From positions 558,001 to 622,000 of the forward strand of contig NZ_FRBL01000003.1 in assembly GCF_900142605.1 (NCBI RefSeq): a DNA stretch of 64,000 bases, in the 5' to 3' direction. Of the stretch, positions 26,399 through 34,748 are shown one piece after another. Below the pieces are notes generated by a model. The model saw only the letters and a list, made by a program, of their open reading frames with translations, searched no databases and was not told the DNA's origin. Source of the DNA: Chitinophaga jiangningensis (GTDB taxonomy: Bacteria > Bacteroidota > Bacteroidia > Chitinophagales > Chitinophagaceae). The position numbers and the translations under genes are program-made. Position 1 is the stretch's first letter; each line of letters opens with the position of its first letter.

Positions 26399-27094
26399 AT
26401 GAACTGTTTAATTGTAGACGATAACAAACTGGCCCGCACTGCCATGAAGCAGCTGGTAAGTCATGTGGCCCAGCTGAAATTGGTAGGCGAATGCAGCAGT
26501 GCCATAGAGGCTTATAACATCCTGCAGCAGGAAAAAGTAGATATCCTTTTACTGGATATTGAGATGCCCGGCATGAGCGGTATTGAGCTTACCCGCAACC
26601 TCGGTAAAAAAGGGCCGGTTATTATCTTTACAACAGCAAAAAAAGAATATGCCGTAGAAGCCTTTGAGCTACATGTGGCTGATTATCTTATCAAGCCGGT
26701 GAGTCCGGCCAGGTTTATCCAGGCAATTGACCGGGCCAGGGAGATAGCAGACAGCGCTAATCGCGAGCTCCAGGTATCAGAACAGGAATTCGTATTCATC
26801 CGTGACAATGGGATACTCAAACGTATACGCATGGATGAGATTTTATACCTGGAAGCAATGGGTGATTATGTAAAGCTGTTTACCGCGCAGAAATTTCATG
26901 CGATTCATACCACCCTGAAGGCACTGGAAGAAAAATTACCGCCGGCAAAATTCATGCGCGTACACCGGTCCTATATAGTGGCCCTGGATAAAATCAGCTC
27001 TATTGAAGATGGGAGTATAATGATAGATAAGAGCGCCATTCCGGTGGCAGATGCATACCGGGCTACACTGAACAGCAAATTGCGGTTATTGTAA
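26399..27094 (+). CDS. LytTR-family response regulator
   Basis: A 231-aa two-domain regulator. Residues 1-118 form a receiver with phospho-acceptor Asp53 (DILLLDIEMPG), the Thr/Lys switch residues (FTTAKKEY) and K in DYLIKPV. Residues 128-231 are a LytTR DNA-binding domain (FVFIRDNGILKRIRMDEILYLE, then RVHRSYIVAL). LytTR proteins bind 9-bp direct repeats spaced about two helical turns apart. Just downstream are three repeats with exactly that spacing, and a hybrid kinase follows, so I infer it controls the small secreted proteins nearby. Confidence 0.93.
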   Translation: MNCLIVDDNKLARTAMKQLVSHVAQLKLVGECSSAIEAYNILQQEKVDILLLDIEMPGMSGIELTRNLGKKGPVIIFTTAKKEYAVEAFELHVADYLIKPVSPARFIQAIDRAREIADSANRELQVSEQEFVFIRDNGILKRIRMDEILYLEAMGDYVKLFTAQKFHAIHTTLKALEEKLPPAKFMRVHRSYIVALDKISSIEDGSIMIDKSAIPVADAYRATLNSKLRLL

Positions 27095-27111
27095 GCCTGC
27101 CTGCAATCACC

Positions 27112-27163
27112 TCACCGATAGTTTTTCCTCTTTGACCGACACCCCCTGCCCATTGAACCAAAT
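27112..27163 (+). promoter_or_regulatory. Three 21-bp-phased direct repeats upstream of a small secreted protein
   Basis: Ten-base words start at 27112 (TCACCGATAG), 27133 (TGACCGACAC) and 27154 (TGAACCAAAT), exactly 21 bases apart. A -7-like box, TACCTTTA, begins at 27191, 37 bases after the third word. The same arrangement occurs before the paralogous gene at 29945. The spacing fits a LytTR-type dimer binding along one face of the helix, in the position of a class II activator. Confidence 0.72.
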
Positions 27164-27241
27164 CCCCTCTACCACAGTCAGATGGCGATGTACCTTTAGG
27201 TCGTAATCAAAAACAATACATCACATCAAAACTGAATAATC

Positions 27242-27436
27242 ATGAAAAAGTTAGGAATCATGCTCGCCGTTGCTGCTATGGTATTTGTAGGTACTGCTAC
27301 TTATGCTCAGTCTCCTGCTCCTGCACAAAAAGCTGCCAAAACTGAAAAAACAGCTCCTGAAAAGAAAGCACACAAAGGAACGCATAAGCATCACGCAAGT
27401 AAAAAAGCACAGAAACCGGCTGAATCCAATAAATAA
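27242..27436 (+). CDS. Small Lys/Ala/His-rich secreted protein (paralog 1)
   Basis: A 64-aa protein with a classic signal peptide (MKKLGIMLAVAAMVFVGTATYAQ) and a mature part of about 41 residues made of Lys, Ala, Pro and His (for example KKAHKGTHKHHASKKAQK). The mature form would be strongly basic and probably unfolded. It is clearly related to the product at 29945 in signal peptide and composition. Highly basic exported peptides may coat DNA, bind lipopolysaccharide or polyanions, or buffer the envelope, but no function is known. It lies between a LytTR regulator and a hybrid kinase, behind phased repeats. Confidence 0.8.
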   Translation: MKKLGIMLAVAAMVFVGTATYAQSPAPAQKAAKTEKTAPEKKAHKGTHKHHASKKAQKPAESNK

Positions 27437-27450
27437 GTTCGCCCCAGTTT

Positions 27451-27507
27451 ATAGCTCAAATATTTAACCTGCAGTTGCAAAGCATGCCGGTTAAATATTT
27501 GAGCTAT
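27451..27507 (+). terminator. Long AT-rich hairpin terminator
   Basis: A perfect 19-bp stem (27451-27469 with 27489-27507, ATAGCTCAAATATTTAACC and its complement) with a 19-nt loop, followed by a T-rich tail. It ends the small secreted-protein transcript before the histidine kinase. Confidence 0.88.
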
Positions 27508-27588
27508 TTTTATTACGCTATACGATTTACTTTTTATCCTGTATTTTGAACCGGCTTTCCCTTTGCAACGTTATTTTACGAAACTGAC

Positions 27589-29787
27589 ATGCAGCCAAAG
27601 AAAATTAAATATTATCTGCTCGGACTCTTCCTCATTGGCATGGCGCTGTTTATTGTGCTGCATGTAAACTCCGCTAAAAATATCCGGCAGCTGATCTCCG
27701 GCAACGAACAACTGCTGCAGGAACTCAACGTAAAAAACGAAATACAAAAGCTGCAAACCAGCATGGCACGTACCGACAGCAAGGTACGTGGTACCGTGAT
27801 TGCGCAGGACAGTCTGCATATTACCGGGATAGAATCAGATATTGCCATTATCAAAGCCGACCTCAAAGAGATCAATAAAATTGTTCGAAACGACAGTACC
27901 GAAAAGCTGCTTACCCAGCTCAACTACCTGGTAGACGAAAAGAATACTTTTAACGTACAGGTGCTGGATACTTTTTATACCCAGGGCAAATGGGCAGCGG
28001 AAAAACTGATCAATAACCAGAAGGGCAAGCGCCTCGGGGAGGCCATCACCGGCATTCTGCATCAGCTGGACAGTACGCGGCAGTCAGAAGTTAACCATAC
28101 CACCCACCTGATCGACACCAGTGGACAAAAGGCCCTTAGCTGGGGTACCATTCTCGTGGTTTTTGCCTGTCTGACCAGCCTGCTGGCGTTTTTGTACATC
28201 ACCAGCCGCATCCACCGTCAGGAGCAGCTGATTGATGAGCTGGATGAGTCGCGCGAGCAGGAACGGAGGCTCACCGTTGTAAAAGATCAATTTCTGGCCA
28301 ATATGAGCCACGAAATACGTACCCCCATGAACTCTGTACTGGGATTCGCCCATCTGCTCAAAAATCAGCCGCTAAACAGCAAATCCAGGGAATATGTGAA
28401 CGCGATCGACAGTGCCGGACAAAATTTGCTGGAAATCATCAACGATATACTCGATATCTCCAAGATAGAATCCGGGATGATGCGCATAGAGCCGAGTTCT
28501 TTCAGTCTGCAGGGCGTGTTACACGCCGTATACCTGCTTTTTCAGCCTAAGGCAGAAGAAAAGCAACTCTCCTTACAGGTCACCACAGACGAGCAGGTGC
28601 CCGATATTCTTTACGGGGATGTAACCCGGCTGACCCAGGTACTGGTCAACCTTACCAGTAATGCGATTAAGTTTACCGACGCAGGTACGGTCAGCATTCA
28701 CGTTGCCAGAAGCTGGCAGGACGGCAATGGCGTACGCCTGCTGTTTACAGTAAAAGATACCGGTATAGGAATCGACCCCGCCAAGCAGGGAAGCATATTT
28801 GACCGCTTTAATCAGGCAGAAGCCTCTACTACCCGGAAATATGGTGGCACCGGACTGGGTTTAACCATTGTAAAGCAACTGGTGGAACTGCAGAATGGAT
28901 TTATTGCCGTAGAAAGTAAGCCTGGCGAAGGTTCCACCTTTAAAGTGGAACTGCCTTATACGCTGGGCGAGCCACCGGCCGAAACCGGCAGCGACGAAGA
29001 GCTGCTACCCCTCCTCCCTGGTTTGCAGCAGGATATACGCATACTCGTAGCGGAAGATAATAAGATGAACCAGAATCTGCTGCGACATCTGCTGAGCAAC
29101 CGGCAACTCTCCTATCGCATTGTTACCAATGGCGAGGAAGCGCTGCAGGCGCTGCAAAAGAGTAATTATGATTTGTTGCTGCTGGATATACAGATGCCTA
29201 ACGTGGACGGTTATACGGTGATACAGCGCCTGCGCCAGGAGCAACACTCCAACATCCCGGTGATCGCCATGACGGCGCATGCCATGGCTGGAGAAAGAGA
29301 TAAATGCCTGCAGCTGGGCATGAATGAATACATTTCAAAACCGATCCGTGCCGAAGAATTATACCGCCTTATCCAGGTGTATACCGGTAAAAGCCTGGGC
29401 CCTGATATCTCCGGAAACAACGATTTCTCAACGGTAGCAGACAATGGTCATTTGATCAGTATGCAGTATTTACAGGAGCTTTCCAATGGCAACAGTGAGT
29501 TTGAACAAACGATGCTGCAACAGTTTATTGCGCAGCTTCCGGAAGACCTGGGGCAGCTGAAACAAGCCATTCACGCATCGGATTTGCCGGGCATCCGTAC
29601 GGCGGCGCATCATTTGAAAACCACTGTTTCTTTTATAGGCCTGGAAGCCCATTTGTATCCATTTTTGGAACCGTTGGAGCATGTAACGGAGGAAGACTTT
29701 GTACAGGCGGAAGCCGCCGAATCCTTTGCGTCCCTGCGTCAGCTGGCCATGCAGGCTGTACAGGAAGCCATGTCATTTTTATTATAA
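27589..29787 (+). CDS. Hybrid sensor histidine kinase with receiver and Hpt domains
   Basis: A 732-aa inner-membrane phosphorelay kinase. Helices at residues 9-25 and 184-204 flank a periplasmic helical bundle of about 155 residues, the likely sensor. Then come HisKA with His241 (NMSHEIRTPMNS), HATPase_c at about 345-460 (N-box NLTSNAIKF, G1 DTGIGI, G2 GGTGLGL), a receiver at about 482-600 with Asp533 (LLLLDIQMP) and an Hpt domain with His674 (AAHHLKTTVSFIG). A His-Asp-His relay needs an outside response regulator; the nearest is the LytTR protein at 26399. No PAS domain is visible. The stimulus is unknown. Confidence 0.93.
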   Translation: MQPKKIKYYLLGLFLIGMALFIVLHVNSAKNIRQLISGNEQLLQELNVKNEIQKLQTSMARTDSKVRGTVIAQDSLHITGIESDIAIIKADLKEINKIVRNDSTEKLLTQLNYLVDEKNTFNVQVLDTFYTQGKWAAEKLINNQKGKRLGEAITGILHQLDSTRQSEVNHTTHLIDTSGQKALSWGTILVVFACLTSLLAFLYITSRIHRQEQLIDELDESREQERRLTVVKDQFLANMSHEIRTPMNSVLGFAHLLKNQPLNSKSREYVNAIDSAGQNLLEIINDILDISKIESGMMRIEPSSFSLQGVLHAVYLLFQPKAEEKQLSLQVTTDEQVPDILYGDVTRLTQVLVNLTSNAIKFTDAGTVSIHVARSWQDGNGVRLLFTVKDTGIGIDPAKQGSIFDRFNQAEASTTRKYGGTGLGLTIVKQLVELQNGFIAVESKPGEGSTFKVELPYTLGEPPAETGSDEELLPLLPGLQQDIRILVAEDNKMNQNLLRHLLSNRQLSYRIVTNGEEALQALQKSNYDLLLLDIQMPNVDGYTVIQRLRQEQHSNIPVIAMTAHAMAGERDKCLQLGMNEYISKPIRAEELYRLIQVYTGKSLGPDISGNNDFSTVADNGHLISMQYLQELSNGNSEFEQTMLQQFIAQLPEDLGQLKQAIHASDLPGIRTAAHHLKTTVSFIGLEAHLYPFLEPLEHVTEEDFVQAEAAESFASLRQLAMQAVQEAMSFLL

Positions 29788-29808
29788 CGGAGCAGGTTAT
29801 ACGCACCC

Positions 29809-29860
29809 TCACCGACACCCATTCCCCTTTCAACGACACTCGTACCGCATTCACCGAAAC
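29809..29860 (+). promoter_or_regulatory. Three 21-bp-phased direct repeats upstream of the second small secreted protein
   Basis: Ten-base words start at 29809 (TCACCGACAC), 29830 (TCAACGACAC) and 29851 (TCACCGAAAC), each 21 bases from the next, and a fourth copy is absent on either side. A -7-like TAATTTAG begins at 29887, 36 bases after the third word. The copies here agree more closely than those at 27112-27163 and suggest the consensus TSAMCGANAC. Confidence 0.78.
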
Positions 29861-29944
29861 AACCCACACAGCGCCCATTCCCGCCGTAATTTAGTGTTAC
29901 AAAGTTTGACACCAATTTATAAAGCATTTTAAAAGACAAACATC

Positions 29945-30145
29945 ATGAAAAAATTCCTGATCGCTGCTGTAGCAGTAATGACCATTTCAGTTGGTGCGTT
30001 CGCACAAGCGCCTGCTGCTAAACCAGCAAAGAAAGAAAAAGCAAAAACTGAGGCTAAAGCAGAAGCTAAGCCAGCTGCTGACTCTACCAAGAAAGCAGCG
30101 CACACTGCTAAAAAAGCGGCCAAAGCAGAAGTTAAAAAAGGCTAA
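29945..30145 (+). CDS. Small Lys/Ala-rich secreted protein (paralog 2)
   Basis: A 66-aa protein with a signal peptide (MKKFLIAAVAVMTISVGAFAQ) and a mature part almost wholly of Lys, Ala, Glu and Pro (for example AKTEAKAEAKPAADSTKKAA). Histone-H1-like, basic composition resembles that of the product at 27242, minus its histidines. The signal peptide means it is exported, so a nucleoid role is unlikely. Same promoter architecture as its paralog, and it follows the hybrid kinase by 157 bases. Confidence 0.8.
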   Translation: MKKFLIAAVAVMTISVGAFAQAPAAKPAKKEKAKTEAKAEAKPAADSTKKAAHTAKKAAKAEVKKG

Positions 30146-30174
30146 TACAGTTTATACAGCGTTTGAGTTTACTG

Positions 30175-30204
30175 ATCCCGTTTCGCACAGAAACGGGATT
30201 TTTA
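30175..30204 (+). terminator. Terminator after the second small secreted protein
   Basis: A perfect 10-bp stem (30175-30184 with 30190-30199, ATCCCGTTTC), a 5-nt loop and a T-run. Confidence 0.88.
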
Positions 30205-30227
30205 TTGAGTCGTAAGCCAAAAATAAA

Positions 30228-30253
30228 AAAGGGCCTGCTTTCGCAGACCCTTT
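30228..30253 (-). terminator. Terminator of the TPR gene
   Basis: An 11-bp stem (30228-30238 with 30243-30253, core GGGCCTGC/GCAGACCC, one wobble), loop of four, followed on the minus strand by a T-rich run. It lies 24 bases past the stop at 30277. Confidence 0.85.
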
Positions 30254-30276
30254 CAGTTATATAGCATACCAGTGGC

Positions 30277-31533
30277 TTATTTCAGACCATCCAGTTTCTT
30301 TTTAACTTCGTCCATTTTAGCTGTCTGGTTTTTGATAGCATATATTTTCTGTAATGCATACAGGCAGCTTTCGTAGGATTGTTTGTCGCTTGCATCCAGG
30401 CTTGCACCTTTAGCAGTGAAAGACTCATCCGCTTTTTCGAAGTATGGTAAAGACTGGTTCATCAGGCCTTCCATGCTGGTTTGCAATTCTTTTGCTTTTG
30501 CAGAAGTCTGTTGTTTGCTGTCCAGCTCATTCAGTTGTTTGTTGAAAACAACGGCGCGGTTGAAGTAAAGGGCGCCCAGCTGGAAGTTAGCGATAGCGTC
30601 AGATGGGTTGGCAGCCAGTACTTTTTTGTAAGCTTCTTCTGCTTTACCGATCAGTTCATTGTAGTTAGCTGGTTTAGCGGCATCGTTACCGTTCGGGTCG
30701 CGTGGGTTGGCGAGGTTGTCGAGGCGGATAGCGTAGTCCAGTTGCAGTTGTACATCGTTAGGATTTTCTGCAATTTTCTTTTCCAGCATACCGAGGAGTT
30801 CAGCTGTTTTACCGGTTTTGGTATAGTACAGCATTTCCATATCGTTAAAGCGTTTGTCTTTAGGGAAAACCGCTTTACCTTGTTCGATGGCTTTCAGCCA
30901 GTTGGCGTTGTCACCTTTTTCTTCGTAGAGTTGACCCAGAATTACGTACAGTGCTGGTTCGCCTTTGAATTGGAGGTCAGCAGCTTTCTGCAGGTAAGTG
31001 AGAGCGGCATCGGTTTGTTTAGCCTGGCTCGCAGCGTAACCGGTATAGAAAATCAGGGCTGTATCTGTAGGCAGTGCAGTAGTGATGTTTTTTTGTTTGT
31101 TGTAGAAAGAAACTACTTCTTCTGCTTTAGAGAAATTGTTCAGCGCTGGTTCCCATTTTTGTTCGTTCAGGGCAGCATAACCGGCATTCGCAACAACTGC
31201 ATAGATGTTGTACATGGACTGGTTCAGTGTCAGCACACCGTCCTTCATGTCCGGATTGATTTCATATGCTTTTTTGAAAGCATCGTATGCCTGCAGTGCC
31301 AAAGCTGGATCTTTTGCTTTGGTACCCATAGCTTCCAGTACCCGACCATCTACAAACCAGGTTTTAGCATCGTTTTTAGTTTTATCGTGCTGTAATGCTG
31401 CGTCGATATCTGCTTTAGCTTTCTCTAAGTCTTGTTTAGTCAGATTTTCCTCTGCGCTGCTCACTTTGGCTTTTTGAGCCATCACGCTCACTGTTGCGGA
31501 ACAGAGGAGAACAGAAACCAATAATTTTTTCAT
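30277..31533 (-). CDS. Exported tetratricopeptide-repeat protein
   Basis: A 418-aa protein with a signal peptide (MKKLLVSVLLCSATVSVMAQ). The body consists of TPR-like helical pairs, for instance AKTWFVDGRVLEAMGTKAKD, EPALYVILGQLYEEKGDNANW and DAIANFQLGALYFNRAVVFNK, with alanine, lysine and asparagine dominating. Such proteins scaffold protein contacts in the periplasm. It is codirectional with gyrA, but a strong hairpin pair separates them, so it has its own promoter. Function unknown. Confidence 0.88.
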   Translation of the reverse strand: MKKLLVSVLLCSATVSVMAQKAKVSSAEENLTKQDLEKAKADIDAALQHDKTKNDAKTWFVDGRVLEAMGTKAKDPALALQAYDAFKKAYEINPDMKDGVLTLNQSMYNIYAVVANAGYAALNEQKWEPALNNFSKAEEVVSFYNKQKNITTALPTDTALIFYTGYAASQAKQTDAALTYLQKAADLQFKGEPALYVILGQLYEEKGDNANWLKAIEQGKAVFPKDKRFNDMEMLYYTKTGKTAELLGMLEKKIAENPNDVQLQLDYAIRLDNLANPRDPNGNDAAKPANYNELIGKAEEAYKKVLAANPSDAIANFQLGALYFNRAVVFNKQLNELDSKQQTSAKAKELQTSMEGLMNQSLPYFEKADESFTAKGASLDASDKQSYESCLYALQKIYAIKNQTAKMDEVKKKLDGLK

Positions 31534-31639
31534 GTCTTGTTTTTTTTAGTTGCTGATTATCTTGTAAGAGTATGGTGCTTAATTATATGCTAATACAATC
31601 AGAGATACAGTTACCACTACAGCATTGCGTAATTTTTTA

Positions 31640-31712
31640 CCGGAAAAGAGCTGAAACCTTCGGTCTCAGCTCTTTTCCGGCTTTCCAACGGTGGCATACC
31701 GTGGGAAAAGCC
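31640..31712 (-). terminator. Tandem double hairpin after gyrA
   Basis: The first hairpin pairs 31640-31658 with 31662-31680 (19 bp, one mismatch, loop TTC). The second pairs 31679-31692 with 31698-31712 with a bulge. They share two bases. The element starts 27 bases past the gyrA stop and probably ends its transcript. Confidence 0.8.
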
Positions 31713-31739
31713 GTGATGGAAAATATTAGTTATCAATGA

Positions 31740-34319
31740 TTATTCTTCAGTTGACGGTGCTTCAGCTACATCACCATTTTCCTCAGGTGCAGCGTTTTCG
31801 CCGGATTCACCTGCTTCTGCAGCTTCATCTGTTGGCACTAATTCAGTTTCTTCTTCCTGCTCATCGAGGCGTGCTACAGCCGCGATTTCGTCGCTGTCAT
31901 CCAGGCGGATCAGGCGTACACCTTGTGTGGCGCGGCCAGCTTCGCGGATATCTGCAACTGCCATACGAATGGTGATACCTGATTTACAAGTGATCATCAG
32001 ATCATGTTTTTCAGTTACATCCAGTATTGCAATCAGGTTACCGGTTTTTTCAGTAATGTTAATGGTTTTAACACCTTTACCACCTCTGTTGGTGATACGA
32101 TATTCCTCAATGTTGGTACGTTTACCGTATCCTTTCTCGGAAACAACCAATACTGTTCTTGATTCGTCCTCTTTAGCAACACAAATCATACCAACCACTT
32201 CATCGTTCTCATTATCTACCTCGATACCTCTTACCCCGATGGCGCCACGACCCGTATCGCGAACGGTAACTTCAGGGAATCGGATGGCGCGGCCGCTCTT
32301 AATGGCCATCATAATCTGGCTCTGGCCGTTGGTGAGTTTAGCTTCCAGCAGCTGATCCCCATCATTGATGGTAATAGCGTTTACACCGTTCTGACGCGGG
32401 CGGCTGAACTCTTCCACCAGTGTTTTCTTGATGATACCACGCTTGGTACAAAGTACAATATAATTGTTATTGATGAAATCTTTATCACCCAGGTCCTTGA
32501 TATCTATGATTGCGCGGATCTTATCATCCTGTGGCAATTGTATAAGGTTCTGAATAGCACGGCCTTTACCGTTTTTCTCCCCTTCCGGAATTTCATAAAC
32601 TTTGAGCCAGTAGCAGCGTCCTTTTTCCGTAAAGAACAGCATGGTATGGTGCGTAGAGGCCACAAAGAGGTGCTCGATAAAGTCCTCGTCGCGGGTACGG
32701 CCACCGATGGCACCGCGGCCACCACGTTTCTGCTGACGGTAGTCGTATGCAGAAGTACGTTTGATATAACCCAGGTGGGAGATAGTGATTACCACATCCT
32801 CTTCAGCGATGATATCTTCGATACGCATTTCGCTGGCGAGGTATTGGATTTCTGTTTTACGTTCGTCACCGAAGCGTTTTTTCACGTCTTCCAGTTCATC
32901 TTTGATGATTTGGTAGCGCAGCCCTTCATCGTTGAGGATATCGTTGAGGTGAGCGATCAGTTTCATGATCTCATCGTATTCTTCCCTGATCTTATCACGC
33001 TCCATACCGGTCAAACGTTGCAGACGCAGTTCGAGGATGGCTTTGGATTGTATTTCAGAGAGATTGAATTCACTCATCAAACCGTCTTTCGCGATTTCCG
33101 GTGTGGCAGCTGCACGGATCAGGGCGATCACGGCATCCAGGTGGTCCAGCGCAATCAGGTAACCCTGGAGGATGTGTGCTTTTTCTTCTGCTTTGCGGAG
33201 ATCGAAGCGGGTTCTTCTCACCACTACTTCGTGGCGGAATTCGATGAACTCAGCCAGGATATCTTTCAGGTTCAGGATACGCGGACGGCCTTTTACCAGG
33301 GCCACGTTGTTGATACCGTAAGAAGTCTGGAGTTCGGAATATTTATATAACTGGTTAATGATCACGTTAGGGATAGCCTCACGTTTCAGATCGATCACCA
33401 GGCGCATACCTTCACGGTCGCTCTCATCGCGCACGTCAGAAATGCCTTCAATAATTTTATCATTTACCAGCTGTGCGATCTTCTGGTGCAGTACCGCCTT
33501 GTTGATCTGATAAGGCAGTTCATAGATCACCAGGCGCTCGCGTCCTGTTTTGGAAGTTTCGGCCATGATCTTACCACGTACCACTACGCGGCCGCGGCCC
33601 GTTTCGAAACCTTGTTTTACGCCGTCGAAACCATAGATGATACCACCGGTTGGGAAGTCAGGCGCTTTTACGTGCTTGATCAGTTCTTCAATGGTGATGT
33701 CGCGGTTGTCCACGTATGCAATCAGGCCGTCTACCACCTCGGAGAGGTTGTGAGGCATGATGTTGGTGGCCATACCTACGGCGATACCGGAGGCTCCGTT
33801 GATAAGGAGGTTCGGAATTCGTGTAGGCAGTACCGTTGGTTCTTCGAGTGTATCATCGAAGTTGAGGCTGAAATCTACCGTTTCTTTTTCAATGTCTTCG
33901 AGCATTGCCTCTGCCAGCTTTTGCAGACGTACCTCGGTATAACGCATGGCCGCCGGCATGTCACCATCCACGGAACCAAAGTTACCCTGACCGTCTACCA
34001 GCATGTAGCGAAGGCTCCATGGCTGCGCCATACGAACAATGGTGTCGTAGATTGACGAGTCACCATGCGGGTGATACTTACCCATTACATCCCCTACAAT
34101 ACGCGCAGACTTTTTGTATGGCTTATTACTGTGGTTACCGGCTTCGTTCATCCCGAAGAGAACGCGGCGGTGTACAGGTTTCAGACCATCCCTTACATCG
34201 GGTAAAGCGCGGCCCACAATCACTGACATGGAGTAGTCAATGTAGGCAGTCTTCATTTGTTCCTCGATATTAATCTGGACAATTTTCCCTTCCTGCTGAT
34301 TTTCCGTATGCTCTGTCAT
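31740..34319 (-). CDS. gyrA: DNA gyrase subunit A
   Basis: An 859-aa GyrA. Gyrase uses ATP to put negative supercoils into DNA; the A subunit cuts and rejoins it. The active-site tyrosine is Tyr127 (AAMRYTEV), and the quinolone-determining region reads YHPHGDSSIYDTIVR with Ser88 and Asp92, the drug-sensitive residues of E. coli numbering 83 and 87. The six-blade C-terminal domain follows, with a GyrA-box-like QQKRGGRGAIGG. The last 40 residues are an acidic tail (EEEETELVPTDEAAEAGESG onward), which is often seen in Bacteroidota gyrases. Transcribed from the promoter at 34363. Confidence 0.98.
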   Translation of the reverse strand: MTEHTENQQEGKIVQINIEEQMKTAYIDYSMSVIVGRALPDVRDGLKPVHRRVLFGMNEAGNHSNKPYKKSARIVGDVMGKYHPHGDSSIYDTIVRMAQPWSLRYMLVDGQGNFGSVDGDMPAAMRYTEVRLQKLAEAMLEDIEKETVDFSLNFDDTLEEPTVLPTRIPNLLINGASGIAVGMATNIMPHNLSEVVDGLIAYVDNRDITIEELIKHVKAPDFPTGGIIYGFDGVKQGFETGRGRVVVRGKIMAETSKTGRERLVIYELPYQINKAVLHQKIAQLVNDKIIEGISDVRDESDREGMRLVIDLKREAIPNVIINQLYKYSELQTSYGINNVALVKGRPRILNLKDILAEFIEFRHEVVVRRTRFDLRKAEEKAHILQGYLIALDHLDAVIALIRAAATPEIAKDGLMSEFNLSEIQSKAILELRLQRLTGMERDKIREEYDEIMKLIAHLNDILNDEGLRYQIIKDELEDVKKRFGDERKTEIQYLASEMRIEDIIAEEDVVITISHLGYIKRTSAYDYRQQKRGGRGAIGGRTRDEDFIEHLFVASTHHTMLFFTEKGRCYWLKVYEIPEGEKNGKGRAIQNLIQLPQDDKIRAIIDIKDLGDKDFINNNYIVLCTKRGIIKKTLVEEFSRPRQNGVNAITINDGDQLLEAKLTNGQSQIMMAIKSGRAIRFPEVTVRDTGRGAIGVRGIEVDNENDEVVGMICVAKEDESRTVLVVSEKGYGKRTNIEEYRITNRGGKGVKTINITEKTGNLIAILDVTEKHDLMITCKSGITIRMAVADIREAGRATQGVRLIRLDDSDEIAAVARLDEQEEETELVPTDEAAEAGESGENAAPEENGDVAEAPSTEE

Positions 34320-34362
34320 TTAGTATTGATTTACAGATTTTTCTGCTGAAAAATAATAGAGG

Positions 34363-34370
34363 CAAATATA
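34363..34370 (-). promoter_or_regulatory. Candidate gyrA promoter -7 box
   Basis: On the minus strand the sequence reads TATATTTG, matching the Bacteroidota -7 consensus TAnnTTTG, 44 bases upstream of the gyrA ATG. An AGGCCG/CGGCCT inverted repeat at 34379-34395 lies just upstream of it and could be an operator. No clean -33 element is seen. Confidence 0.6.
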
Positions 34371-34748
34371 ACCATTTCAGGCCGAAATCCGGCCTAAAAA
34401 AAGCAAAATGTGAATAAAATTAGCCATAGGGATAAAACCTGATATTTGAACTTGATTATATGGTTTAAATGCCCAATGCCAACATATCAATATCCCCCCG
34501 TTTTCGTTATAATGGTAAATTATGTAATTTTACTTTATCTATTATATGTCCCAAATCCCTGATATGTAAGAAATGTCATATTTAGTACCTTTTTGTTCCT
34601 AACCCATTGAAATCCAATTCATATTTCTGAGGAATAATATTTATTTTATATAGCTGAATCCGAAAATCACTTTCAATTCGAACATATAACATAAAAGTGC
34701 TGTTATTCCCCTGATTCTTAATCACTTTTTCCAATAGAAAAGCGTACT
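34371..34748. other. AT-rich divergent promoter region
   Basis: About 378 bases between the gyrA promoter and the saccharopine dehydrogenase-like gene. It is very AT-rich and contains several weak TAnnTTT boxes on the plus strand, but I see no gene, strong repeat or RNA. Confidence 0.6.
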
